DNA of 64,000 bases from Yarrowia lipolytica (lineage: Eukaryota; Ascomycota; Dipodascomycetes; Dipodascales). Below are positions 39,945 to 49,876 of this stretch, piece after piece. The translations under genes and the position numbers were made by a program. Under the pieces are notes generated by a model, which saw only the letters and a program-made list of their open reading frames with translations, was not told the DNA's origin and searched no databases. The stretch lies in the NCBI RefSeq assembly GCF_001761485.1, contig NC_090772.1, positions 3,284,501 through 3,348,500 on the forward strand, in the 5' to 3' direction. The stretch's first letter is position 1; each line of letters starts with the position of its first letter.

Positions 39945-40943
39945 GATGTTTGTGGTTGAGGACACGAAGTTTTTGTGCAGTTTTCGACAGAAAAGGTTGG
40001 ATCGCATCAAGCAAGCTCCGAGACTACAGCCCTGGGGCGAGGGCAGCGCCATGCCATGCTACACTGGGAGTGCTCTACTAGGGGGTATAAAAGAAAGATA
40101 TTAAAGCACATTCTACTAGTATTCTATTTTGGACGGAGCACGATCGTTTCACGAGGACACAAATAATACTACCATCGAAGTCTTAAGAGCATGGGGTTAT
40201 GAGATGAGCACACACACCTTGCAGGCATGAAGATTACGCGTCGTAGGGACAGCTTGGAGTGGTGTCAGAAAATGTACAAGATTAGAGAATCGGAATCCAC
40301 CAAACATATTATGACACGTCCATGGAATAACCATTACTTCCTCTGTGTCATTATCAGCTTCATCTTGTCCATGTTGGTTCCACTTCTTGCTCGTCATCCC
40401 GCGCTCCTCGACAGTCCAGAAATTTTGGTTTCGGAGAAAATATGCACTGTCACACATCCTTGCCCAACTCTATTTTTGCAGTGACAGAATATATCTGCAG
40501 ATGGGAAGAAGTCAAGTGGAAGTGGGAAAGTCTACTTTAAAAACACCCCAAGTGTGGTTATATAAGCCAGTGTTACTGCATAACCATACCACATACAAAT
40601 ACCTGTATCAACAGATAGATGGTACCTTTGATACCCAAAATGTGCTGAAAGGGATTCTCTAACCCGCTCCAAGTACGTTATAATGCCAATTCCCTCTCTA
40701 CCGATCACCAGATACCCCATTTTAGGTCTTAACCAAATAGGACCGTTTTTTCTCACACGACCTCGACCTTCCTGTTTGGTCGGTGATTTAAGCAACCCCT
40801 GCGCATCCAGGCACATCAGTTTGTTTGTTTCCCTGTTGGATCGGCATCTCTTGTGAGCCCTGGCAAATGGCCCGGGTTGATATAAAGGGTTGTGCGCTCC
40901 CTCTGCCTGTGTAGCTGTACCGGTACCACTCACGACCTGAAAA
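39945..40943. other. Divergent upstream region, WHIM gene / surface-protein gene
   Basis: No convincing gene is present. Short open frames at 40197-40484, 40345-40662 and 40532-40933 overlap on both strands and lack recognisable content. TATAAA at 40881-40886 is the probable TATA box for the gene at 40944. Confidence 0.5.
40881..40886 (+). promoter_or_regulatory. TATA box of the Thr/Pro-rich protein gene
   Basis: TATAAA lies 58 bp before the ATG at 40944. Its position leaves little room for an upstream coding exon. Confidence 0.55.
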
Positions 40944-42131
40944 ATGCCCTACGCTCTTTCAAACTCGACCACTACCAGTAGCTGGACTACGCATTATTGG
41001 CCCTTGGCGAGCGGATCCAGCATTTCTTCGTTGGTGCCGGTCCTTAATGCCACTACCGCTGACACTGTTTACGAAAAGGCGCCTCGCAACTCTTCCATGA
41101 CCCTGGACTACAACTGTACGAGTCTTGCCAATACAAATGTGCCTGGAAACACGACCATCGGCCACTTTCACAACTGTTCAATCACCTCAGCCCCCCTTGA
41201 AATCTCGTACAACACATCCTTAATCATGAACTCAACGGTCTATGGGGACGTCACTCGAAACTTCACCATGACGCCCGTGTTCAGCAAACCCACTGAGCCC
41301 ACTACTACGACCCTCTCAACTCTTACAGTGAGACGTACTGTTTACCCACCTGAATCACCTGCTCCTCCTTCAGGTACCCCGCCACAAACCGCCACCACCA
41401 CCGAGACTCCTGTCCTGTACACCACAGTTGTACAGGTGCCTACTGAACTGACAACCACTTACTGCGTCACTACTGTCATTACTTCTCTTGCCAATGTCAC
41501 CACTGTGATGACCAGCAAGTCTACAACAACAACCGTGTTTGTGGACAAGACTACAACGGTGAAAACATGTCCTGACAGTGAACTTCCTACTTCTACTCCA
41601 ACCGATGAGCCCCTTACCCCAAAACCCGAAGAGCCAACCACCACCTTCTCGATAACTTTGACACAGACCTTCACTATTGACAGTACCACCGTCAGTTTGA
41701 ACCCTACGCGTCACACCAAGCAACCTATTCCTCGTCCCTTTGCTCAGACTCTGGAATCTATCGGTCTCCCTGAGGTTTTTACACCTGAGAGGCCTAATCC
41801 CACACCTATTCCTGCTGAACATGAGCCATACACACCTCCAGTTATTCCTAACCCGCCTTCCAAGACTTTTTCACTGTCACCACCTGCCCCTATTTACATT
41901 GATGACCCAGATTATAAACCTCAACCAACGCCCGATAAAGAACCTGCTCTAGAGCCTATCCCTGAGCTCTTGCTTGAATCAACACCTACACCTCCGCCTC
42001 CCTCTTCTCCTGTGACACTAATCACACCCCACACTTCTCGACCTATGGCTATTGGGCACAATGGAGGTTTCTCTGTTGCACCCAGTGTCGTCCTGCTTTT
42101 TTTTTGTCACTTTATCACCCTCAGCATTTAA
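40944..42131 (+). CDS. Thr/Ser/Pro-rich cell-surface-like protein with GPI-like tail
   Basis: I do not recognise a named family. The 395-residue protein has at least ten N-glycosylation sequons in its first 190 residues (for example NSTT, NATT, NCTS, NTTI). A Thr/Val-rich stretch with two cysteines follows (TTYCVTTVITSL, TTTVFVDKTTTVKTC), then a long Pro-rich stalk with acidic residues. The end is a hydrophobic tail after a small-residue site (GHNGG, then VAPSVVLLFFCHFITLSI), typical of a GPI-anchor signal. This composition suits a fungal cell-wall mannoprotein. Oddly, the N-terminus (MPYALSNSTTTSSW) has no hydrophobic signal peptide, and no intron with the local consensus is visible nearby. 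The TATA box supports this start. Confidence 0.65.
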   Translation: MPYALSNSTTTSSWTTHYWPLASGSSISSLVPVLNATTADTVYEKAPRNSSMTLDYNCTSLANTNVPGNTTIGHFHNCSITSAPLEISYNTSLIMNSTVYGDVTRNFTMTPVFSKPTEPTTTTLSTLTVRRTVYPPESPAPPSGTPPQTATTTETPVLYTTVVQVPTELTTTYCVTTVITSLANVTTVMTSKSTTTTVFVDKTTTVKTCPDSELPTSTPTDEPLTPKPEEPTTTFSITLTQTFTIDSTTVSLNPTRHTKQPIPRPFAQTLESIGLPEVFTPERPNPTPIPAEHEPYTPPVIPNPPSKTFSLSPPAPIYIDDPDYKPQPTPDKEPALEPIPELLLESTPTPPPPSSPVTLITPHTSRPMAIGHNGGFSVAPSVVLLFFCHFITLSI

Positions 42132-42544
42132 TCTTTCACTTTTCTTACAGTCCTCGTACAGTATGTACTGTACATGTCTTCTCTCAACTCGCCTCCCGTA
42201 TAGTTCTGGCTGCATTTCTCATGCACTCTAATCAGGACTCTCGAACCGCCGTGGTTCAAGCAAGGCTGTAGTGAACTTTACGTGTGTCTTAAGCGTGTCT
42301 TATATTTAACAGATTGTACTATTATTACCAACAACCGTATCACGTGATGTGCCTCGTAGAGCACAGGTATGATTTGTCACATGATAACACCCCCACCAAA
42401 CCTCCCCCCTCCCACTACCCAGCAACGCCCACCTCACATCAGATCTGCATGTGACATGGCGAGATTTATACAAAAGCTTATTACATATGCGATCAACTCC
42501 CACTCTCAAGTGTCAGAACTACACTTCAATTGTCAAGGCATACA
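42132..42544. other. Intergenic region before the O-acyltransferase gene
   Basis: No gene is visible. A copy of the word ACAGTATGTACTGTA lies at 42158-42172. A pyrimidine-rich stretch near 42390-42420 may belong to the next promoter. Confidence 0.45.
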
Positions 42545-43984
42545 ATGAAACTCGCTCGCTCAACTCCAAGAATTCTCAGAGGCATCAGGCCTCAAAGCAT
42601 GGTCTTTGCTCGGCAGGTTGCTACCTCTACAGTACGCAAGTCTTCCAACCCGCAACTCGCATTTCCGTGCCTGGATCACCTAGAGTCAAAACAACAACGC
42701 ATCACACAATCCTTTGAATCTGGTCCGGAACCCAGTTACGGCGTCAATGAGGGCTACAAGACATACCACAGTGATAAGCCTCTGTATCTCGACTATGGAG
42801 GAGTGCTTCCGGAGTTTGATATTGGCTACGAAACGTGGGGAGAGCTCAACGAAGACAAGTCCAACGGTATCTTGATCCACACGGGTCTGTCGGCCAGCTC
42901 ACACGCCAAATCGCACCCCGACAACCCCAAACCGGGATGGTGGGAAAAGTTCATTGGTCCGGGACTTTCCATTGACACAGATAAGTACTTTGTGGTGTGC
43001 ACAAATGTTCTGGGCGGATGTTACGGATCCACTGGTCCATCCAGTATCGATCCTGCCAGTGGCAAGCGATACGCAACCTCGTTTCCTATTGTGTCTATCA
43101 ATGATATGGTCCGAGGTCAGAACCGATTGATCCGATCACTCGGTATCAAAAAGCTACATGCTTCTGTAGGCAGCTCCATGGGCGGTATGCAGTCCCTCGC
43201 GTATGCCAACGACTTTTCTGCCGAGGTGGACAGGGTGGTATCTGTTTCTGGATGTGCTCGATCCCATCCCTACTCGATTGCCATGCGACATGTTCAGCGT
43301 CAGATTCTCATGTCCGATGCTAACTGGAAACGAGGCAACTACTACGACAGCGTCCCCCCTCACGTCGGAATGAAGCTGGCTCGAGAGGTCGCCACCATCA
43401 CATACAGATCAGGTCCCGAATGGGAGCAGCGATTCGGACGAGATCGAGCTGACCCCACCCGAGCACCCGCTTTGTGTCCCGACTTCCTCATTGAGACTTA
43501 CCTGGATCATGCTGGCGAAAAGTTCTGTCTGGAGTACGACGCCAACTCTCTTCTATACGTTAGCAAGGGTATGGATCTGTTTGATCTCGGTGTTGAGTCC
43601 ACCAAGCACACCAAGGCTATCCGAGCCAGAACTCGACAACATGAGAATGAAGCGGCACAGTGTCCTCTTCCCGATAAGCTGATTGAGGAGCAGCCGCGAT
43701 CGGAGGTCAAGACTCCTTCTCGACAGGATCTAGTGGACGGAGTGAAGAATGTGGCCAAGCACAAGGTCTTGGTGATTGGAATTGCTTCCGACATTCTGTT
43801 TCCCAGTTGGCAGCAGAAGGAGATTGCTGAAGTTCTGCGAGAATCTGTGAGACAGCAGGGAGGTAACGAATTTGGCATTCATCACATTGAGCTTGGAGAG
43901 GACGTTTCCATGTATGGACATGACACCTTCCTTTTGGATGTGGAGAATGTGGGAGGACCCATCAAGCGGTTCCTGGAGCATTAG
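42545..43984 (+). CDS. Mitochondrial serine O-acyltransferase-like enzyme (MetX/HTA family)
   Basis: The 479-residue protein is an alpha/beta-hydrolase of the homoserine O-acetyltransferase family. The nucleophile elbow reads [10 protein letters not shown] (Ser near 211); the likely acid and base are in ASDILFPSW (about 416) and YGHDTFL (His near 458). True homoserine acetyltransferases usually show GGSMGGMQ. The GSSMGG form and the N-terminal presequence ([15 protein letters not shown]) resemble fungal serine O-acetyl/succinyltransferases (A. nidulans CysA, S. pombe Cys2), which feed cysteine synthesis in mitochondria. Substrate choice cannot be fixed by reading, so homoserine remains possible. 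The start is the first ATG; the open frame upstream begins at TTG. The TFL/ENVGGP end matches the family. Confidence 0.8.
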   Translation: MKLARSTPRILRGIRPQSMVFARQVATSTVRKSSNPQLAFPCLDHLESKQQRITQSFESGPEPSYGVNEGYKTYHSDKPLYLDYGGVLPEFDIGYETWGELNEDKSNGILIHTGLSASSHAKSHPDNPKPGWWEKFIGPGLSIDTDKYFVVCTNVLGGCYGSTGPSSIDPASGKRYATSFPIVSINDMVRGQNRLIRSLGIKKLHASVGSSMGGMQSLAYANDFSAEVDRVVSVSGCARSHPYSIAMRHVQRQILMSDANWKRGNYYDSVPPHVGMKLAREVATITYRSGPEWEQRFGRDRADPTRAPALCPDFLIETYLDHAGEKFCLEYDANSLLYVSKGMDLFDLGVESTKHTKAIRARTRQHENEAAQCPLPDKLIEEQPRSEVKTPSRQDLVDGVKNVAKHKVLVIGIASDILFPSWQQKEIAEVLRESVRQQGGNEFGIHHIELGEDVSMYGHDTFLLDVENVGGPIKRFLEH

Positions 43985-45459
43985 CATGTGGGTATGTGGG
44001 GATATTGGCATGTAAGTAGTGTGACTATAGAACACTCTCAGTATATACATCAACGTTGGGTCAGATAAGATATGATGTCCATTTTGTATGTGAGCAATTG
44101 TGTCTAGACTCGAGCAGTTTAGTCAGCTCAAACAGTCATCTACTTGTAGAGGTCATGAGGCTAAAAAAGACTCGGTGCTCAGGTAGCCGTGTCAGTGACA
44201 CCTACTGTATCGGTATGAGTACATACTCGTACTTGTGAGGATCAAGCGGATGAGCCAAAGAGTCAGTGGATATATTGTAGTCGGGATAAACAGTCGCTAC
44301 TATAGCACTCGCCATATACATACTACTTGTAGGATACGATAATGAAGCTAATAATGTTACCCTACAAGCAGCTTTTCCGGACTAATGATACTGTACTTGT
44401 ACCCCACATCTCGGAAGTTGCACACTTAGAATCGTGGCTAATCGGTGTTAGACTCACATCAACTGTTAGTCACTGTGTGGTGTGTGCTATCGTACTTAGC
44501 TCCGGTTAGACTCACTCAACGACATCACGTCACATGACCCTACCTACTGCTACCTGCCTACGGCTGACTAAACGCGGCTTCCGAGATGCAGCCAGGTAGA
44601 CATACTCGTACCGGTACGTATCGTGCTTGTACATGCTCGCTGCTCGCTTCCCGATACGGCCGGAAAACCTAACCTCGTACCACATGTCTAGTGCGTGTCG
44701 AATAGCCGCACGATCCCTTGTCAGCGTAACTTTAGCCGCCTTGTTTGGGGAGTGTTGTGTGGTGTGTACACATGTCCAGATTCCAAGGTGCTTGTATGTA
44801 CACACCCAACACCTAACACCTAACATGATAAGTCGCTAATGCCCCACCTTGACCCCGTGTTTTGACCGTTAGCGGGTTTGTGGGCGGGTGAGTTGGGGGC
44901 AGAAGCCCTAGAGTCTCATTCATCCGGCATAACACGGCACTGAACGGTACATGCTGTTTGAGGTTATCTGGTGGCTGCGAATGTAGATGTGTCATAGTGG
45001 GGGTCAGGACATGATCTTATCACTTCAACGGAGATAAGAATAACTTTCTCGGCTGGTTGCCCCAGATATCCGCTGCTACTCTCCTTGCTGGGTTAACTAA
45101 GTATCCATATGAGTCAGGGCTTGTTCTCAGTAAACTTCGGTTACTGAAATACGCTTTAATGACAGTCCCTGGATGGGGGGAACAATAAGTGCCATTAAAC
45201 CACTCTATACAAGCCTCAATGGAAAAATTGACACAAAAAATCAATTCACCCACGGCTTCCAATGGATCCTACCTTTTGTTTCCCGGAAATAGCTCGTATT
45301 TAGCCCGAAATCAAGTAGCCCCGCTTTGCTGCGGCAAAATGACCCGACTGAAGTTAGAGTTTGAAATTTTCCACCCGAGTCATTTTTTTCCCCTACAAGT
45401 ATATAGTAGTTCCCCACACCTCTCATCCCACCACACTACCACAACACACACACAACACA
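43985..45459. other. Intergenic region before SNZ/PDX1
   Basis: I find no gene in these 1.5 kb. The interval is rich in GTAC-centred words (44205-44235 and 44595-44640, with ACCGGT at the second). Open frames at 44530-44839 and 45020-45262 are short and unrecognisable. TATATAG at 45401-45407 lies 53 bp before the next start. Confidence 0.5.
45401..45407 (+). promoter_or_regulatory. TATA box of the PLP synthase gene
   Basis: TATATAG precedes the ATG at 45460 by 53 bp, and an A/C-rich leader follows (ACAACACACACACAACACA), typical of well-expressed yeast genes. Confidence 0.55.
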
Positions 45460-46359
45460 ATGTCTACCGTCGAGAAGTCTTTTGAGGAGCAGTTCAAGCT
45501 GCAGGCCGGTCTGGCCCAGATGCTCAAGGGTGGCGTCATCATGGACGTTGTCAACGCCGAGCAGGCCAAGATTGCCCAGGAGGCCGGAGCCGTGGCCGTT
45601 ATGGCCCTTGAGAAGATCCCCGCCGACATTCGAGCCGACGGAGGAGTCGCCCGAATGTCCGACCCCGCTATGATCAAGGAGATCATGGCTGCCGTGTCCA
45701 TCCCCGTTATGGCCAAGTGCCGAATCGGTCACTTTGTCGAGGCCCAGATCATTGAGGAGATTGGTGTCGACTACATTGACGAGTCTGAGGTTCTGACCCC
45801 CGCTGACCAGTTCCACCACATCAACAAGCGAGACTTCAAGGTCCCCTTCGTTTGCGGTGCCAAGAACCTGGGTGAGGCTCTCCGACGAATCCACGAGGGA
45901 GCTGCCTTCATCCGAACCAAGGGTGAGGCCGGTACTGGTGATGTCACCGAGGCCGTCAAGCACATGCGAACCATCCAGTCCGAGATCAACAAGACCCGAC
46001 ACATGTCTGAGATTGAGCTCTACACCTACGCCAAGGAGATTGGTGCCTCTTTCGATCTGCTCAAGATCACCGCCAAGGAGGGCCGACTCCCCGTCGTCAA
46101 CTTCGCCGCTGGAGGTGTCGCTACCCCCGCTGATGCCGCTCTGTGCATGCAGCTTGGCTGCGACGGTGTCTTTGTTGGCTCTGGTATCTTCCTCGGCAAC
46201 AACCCCGCTGAGCGAGCCAAGGCCATTGTCCAGGCCGTGACCCACTACAAGGACCCCAAGGTTCTTGCTGAGGTCTCCTCTAACCTGGGCCCCGCTATGG
46301 TCGGCCGAACCGTCGAGTCTCTGCGAGCCCACGACAAGCTCGCTTCTCGAGGATGGTAA
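45460..46359 (+). CDS. SNZ1: Pyridoxal 5'-phosphate synthase, Pdx1/Snz subunit
   Basis: This enzyme builds vitamin B6 (PLP) from ribose 5-phosphate, glyceraldehyde 3-phosphate and ammonia; the ammonia comes from a Pdx2/Sno glutaminase, which is not in this window. The protein has 299 residues and the TIM-barrel features of the family: Asp29 in GGVIMDV, the substrate-linking lysine Lys86 in VMAKCRIGH, Lys154 in [10 protein letters not shown], and the GGVATPADA phosphate-binding loop. The length matches Snz proteins. I chose the ATG at 45460; the frame is open 33 codons upstream but crosses the TATA box. Strong codon bias suggests high expression and explains the long antisense frame. Confidence 0.95.
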   Translation: MSTVEKSFEEQFKLQAGLAQMLKGGVIMDVVNAEQAKIAQEAGAVAVMALEKIPADIRADGGVARMSDPAMIKEIMAAVSIPVMAKCRIGHFVEAQIIEEIGVDYIDESEVLTPADQFHHINKRDFKVPFVCGAKNLGEALRRIHEGAAFIRTKGEAGTGDVTEAVKHMRTIQSEINKTRHMSEIELYTYAKEIGASFDLLKITAKEGRLPVVNFAAGGVATPADAALCMQLGCDGVFVGSGIFLGNNPAERAKAIVQAVTHYKDPKVLAEVSSNLGPAMVGRTVESLRAHDKLASRGW

Positions 46360-46922
46360 TTTTCCCTACGAGGTATACGTGCAATGTAAATAATAGATGA
46401 CTAATGAGTTGACGAGAGAACGGTAGAGTACGATTATGAGAACAAATATAAGAGAGCCAGATGTTTCAGACAAGGCGATTACAGTTTATCGACGCGTCTT
46501 AAATCTCCTTATACGTCGGAGATTGTACAAGTAGCGACCTTTCTTTGAGTTACTGGAAGCCTTTCATATGCCGCTATACACATGCATTGTCCTGGGGTTG
46601 TTCAGCAACACGTATAACACAGGATTTGTGCTTCCGTTTCGATTGAGCACGTTTATTTGGGTTTAATTCTTCTTGTTACACCCGGTTCGAAGCTATTTAA
46701 CCATGGCCGTGATCGACTGCTGTCTCACTCCTTATTTCTATTCCCTCGTTTTACGGTACATTGTGCAACGTGCAACGTGTGGATCATGAGTTAAATTTTG
46801 ATGCTGTTGGAAATCAACCATAATTAAACTACATTTAGGAAAGTCGAACCCAGGCCATCACGCCAATTTTCAACCTCCTCACATCACCGAAATTTTCAAC
46901 CAAGTCGAATCAACACACAAGC
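46360..46922. other. Intergenic region between SNZ1 and uS15m gene
   Basis: No gene is visible. The interval holds the AT-rich 3' flank of the PLP synthase gene and the promoter of the next gene, without a clear TATA box. Confidence 0.45.
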
Positions 46923-47900
46923 ATGATCCGAACCAGGGTATCGACATTGGTGGCTTTGCCAAAGGCAGCCATGGCCGCCCCAGTCGCGTCTTTCCACACA
47001 TCCGCAGTCGCCGAGTACATGCGAGGCAAAAAGGGGCCTCCCCCGAAGAGTCGAGCGGTTCTGCGACAGGAGGCTCTGACCCGAGTGCGAAAGAATTTGG
47101 CCCGAAAGTTCAACAAGGCTAAGGAGGAGGAGGCTGCATGGGTTGATCCCGTTCTCGGCGTGCCCGGCAACGCCTTCCTCGAGCGAGTCAATGCCATGGC
47201 CAGTCTAGGCACCAACCAGTTGCCCGGCTTCAAACTGGCCGATACTGAGGCTCTGCTGTTTGGATCCGAGGTAGCTACTATGACCGGCGTCAGCGGCTCC
47301 AAGGGCGACGTGGCCTCCAAGCTCGCCAATAAGCGGGAAGCTGTTAACCGAATCCTGTCTCTTCGGAACGGAAATTCAGCTGACACTCTCAAGCACAAGG
47401 TCCGTCTGGCTCGGGAAGAATTTGAGCGGTTCCCCGGCGACACTGGCTCGCCCGAGGTCCAGGCCGCCGTCAACACCATCCGAATCCACCATCTGGTCAA
47501 CCATCTCAGAGAGAACAAGCAGGACATCGAGAACACAATTGTGCTGAACCAACTGGTGCAGGACCGACGAAAAATGCTCGCCTACCTTAAGCGAAAGAAC
47601 CCCGAAAAGTACTTCTTCACCATTGAGAAGCTTGGTCTCACTGATACCTCCGCCACCGAGGAATTCCAGCTCAACCGAAACTACTTTGCGCGAGTCAACT
47701 TCTTCGGTGAGAACACCCTGCCTGCCCGAGTCACACGAACCGAGAGAGCCGAGCAGCGAAAGATTGCCAAGCAGCAGAAATCCATTGCCAAGCTCCATGA
47801 GGGCAAGCATCTGGATCCCAAGGAGGCTAAGCGTCAGGCTCGTCTGGAGGCTCGACAGGAGCGTCTTCAGGCCGCCAAAGAAGAAAGCGCTGAGCTTTAA
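46923..47900 (+). CDS. MRPS28: Mitochondrial small-subunit ribosomal protein uS15m (Mrps28)
   Basis: This protein of the mitochondrial ribosome's small subunit contacts 12S/15S-type rRNA near the subunit interface. It has 325 residues. Residues 1-30 form a presequence with Arg and hydroxylated residues (MIRTRVSTLVALPKAAMAAP). The S15 domain lies at about 155-250: REEFERFPGDTGSPEVQAAV, then IHHLVNHLRENKQD and DRRKMLAYLKRKNPEKY, including the G-x-TGSPE signature. A C-terminal Lys/Arg/Gln-rich helix extends past the bacterial S15 length, as in yeast Mrps28. Confidence 0.93.
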   Translation: MIRTRVSTLVALPKAAMAAPVASFHTSAVAEYMRGKKGPPPKSRAVLRQEALTRVRKNLARKFNKAKEEEAAWVDPVLGVPGNAFLERVNAMASLGTNQLPGFKLADTEALLFGSEVATMTGVSGSKGDVASKLANKREAVNRILSLRNGNSADTLKHKVRLAREEFERFPGDTGSPEVQAAVNTIRIHHLVNHLRENKQDIENTIVLNQLVQDRRKMLAYLKRKNPEKYFFTIEKLGLTDTSATEEFQLNRNYFARVNFFGENTLPARVTRTERAEQRKIAKQQKSIAKLHEGKHLDPKEAKRQARLEARQERLQAAKEESAEL

Positions 47901-48748
47901 GTGTATATAGTATGAATGACTTCATTGTTGATATGAGCTGGAGTAAGCGCAATACGCCATGGTTTGTACTTGTATCGTTCATACATACAATACGAACTGG
48001 TATAAACGAACCACTACAGGTAATAAGAGCTCCTCCTTTGCATCCAGCGGCGAGTGGCAACTACAATGTGGCTACTTGTAGCTACAAGCAGCGAAACACT
48101 ACGCGTATGTACTAAAGCAGCACTCAACTAATCACTGAAGGCAAAATTCCCCTCCGATATGGTAATTACAGTATGAACAGGGCAGTATCGTACTCGTAAA
48201 TATGTGAATCCCCCTTGAGATGTACCTGCCTGGGTATGCCTCAAAAAGTCACTTGCCACACTGCCAAAATCTGGTGCTACAAGTAGTAAGGAGCTTATTA
48301 AGTGTGAGTGACAGGTTGCTCTGGAAATGACTTGAAAGGGTGTATTAGACAGCTGAGAAACGGAGGTGAATTTGAAAAGAATGGGAAATGAAATAAGAGG
48401 GTTTCCGGTACTAGGGAATTGAATCTCCAGTCTAAATCGCTCATTCCGGCAATATTGGCGCCACCTTTTCCGAGACACTTGATGGTCCCTCCAAACCCAA
48501 AAGAATGGACCCTTATTCCGGGCTCCCATTGCACGTGACCTAAACAGAGGTTATCGGGCATTGTGGTGCGTGCCGAAACACAACAGCACAAAAAATTCTA
48601 GCCCCTACAACACTCACTTGCCACTGCAGGGACTCAATAACGAGGGAAGAGTCCTTGTTTGCCACCGTTACTAAAAGAGCAACCGCTTGGAACAAAAATC
48701 ACATCCACAAGTTCAATATTGACGTCACACGCCCCATTTCCAGCATCC
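47901..48748. other. Intergenic region before the RING protein gene
   Basis: No convincing gene is present. Short open frames at 48128-48591 on the minus strand overlap each other without recognisable content. A TTG-initiated extension of the next ORF begins at 48659, but I prefer the ATG at 48749. Confidence 0.45.
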
Positions 48749-49747
48749 ATGACACCTCAACGCGAGTGCGACCCGATAACCGTGCTTGATGACGAGACAG
48801 AGGTCGTAGGATCCACAGACTGCATCCCAGAACCCGCATCCGAAGACCCCTTTATCGTCATATCTTCCGATGAGGAAGATAACACCAATACCGATACCGG
48901 TAATTATAGGAGTCGCACGCCAGAGATTATCGACATTTCGGACACAGAACGACCCGATGAGCCCGAAGAGGAAGAGGAAGATCCAAGACTCAACATGGAG
49001 CGGATATTCATGAACAGCTTCCAGCAAGATCAGCATGAGTACCTCAACAACGGGTTTGGCTTCTTTCGACAGCCACATTACCCTGTGCGTGCAGAACGAA
49101 ACCCAGGTCAGCCGTCATTCTCACCACGGCAGTTCGCCCACTACCACCACTTCATCTCTAGATTACAGGGTATTCCTGGCCTAGGTTTCGGCGGCCCCAA
49201 CATGAGAGAAGATCCAGCATTTGAGGAGGACCTGCAGAGAGCTATGCGTGCTTCCATGGAAGACTCGCTCTCCAACTTTGGCCCCAAGAAGGTCTCGCAT
49301 CCAGAACCACCGACCACAACGACAGAGGGATACACCAGATCGGTGCGCAAACGGCAGGTGGTATGCTGCGCATTATGTCGTTCCGATCTGGGAGTCGGGA
49401 TTCCTCCGGAGACCAAGAAGCCGAGCAAATCATCATCCCCGAAGAAGAGGAAACGGTTCTCGCGGTTTTCTGACCTCACAGACGTGGAACGAACGCTTTC
49501 CAAGCGCATGTTCTTCACCAAGTGTGGGCATGTCTACTGTGGCCTTTGTGTCCAGTTCATCAAGAGAAGAAGAACTAGTAGACAAAAGAAGGAGGACAAG
49601 AGCAACATCAACGTCGATTGCATCACAGATTTCAAAGGGCGATATGTCGACACCCCATTCTCACTGATTGACCACTGTGTTGTTCCAGGATGTAAGGAGA
49701 AATTGCCCAGATCGAGAGGCAAGTTTTTCAAGGAGATGTTTACTTAA
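48749..49747 (+). CDS. RING-finger protein with SUMO-interacting motifs (STUbL candidate)
   Basis: The 332-residue protein has three SIM-like phrases near its start, each a hydrophobic core followed by acids: ITVLDDE (about 10), FIVISSDEED (about 38) and EIIDISDTE (about 60). A RING-like domain fills the C-terminal third: CCALC, a long Lys/Ser-rich insertion, then FTKCGHVYCGLC and finally HCVVPGCKEKLP. SIMs plus RING is the layout of SUMO-targeted ubiquitin ligases such as Slx5-Slx8 or S. pombe Rfp1/2, which ubiquitinate sumoylated proteins in genome maintenance. About 40 residues separate the first two zinc ligand pairs, so the RING is unusual. The start is the first ATG. The family name is an inference. 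Confidence 0.65.
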   Translation: MTPQRECDPITVLDDETEVVGSTDCIPEPASEDPFIVISSDEEDNTNTDTGNYRSRTPEIIDISDTERPDEPEEEEEDPRLNMERIFMNSFQQDQHEYLNNGFGFFRQPHYPVRAERNPGQPSFSPRQFAHYHHFISRLQGIPGLGFGGPNMREDPAFEEDLQRAMRASMEDSLSNFGPKKVSHPEPPTTTTEGYTRSVRKRQVVCCALCRSDLGVGIPPETKKPSKSSSPKKRKRFSRFSDLTDVERTLSKRMFFTKCGHVYCGLCVQFIKRRRTSRQKKEDKSNINVDCITDFKGRYVDTPFSLIDHCVVPGCKEKLPRSRGKFFKEMFT

Positions 49748-49876
49748 TTTATATGCATTTATTGGCTAGCTACCACGCTAGTCACCAAGACAAGATGGGT
49801 TTGTGTAGCTATATAGGGGAGATTTTTTATCGATACCGGTATTGTACCACGACAAAATTGTTTGGCACAGGTGAGT

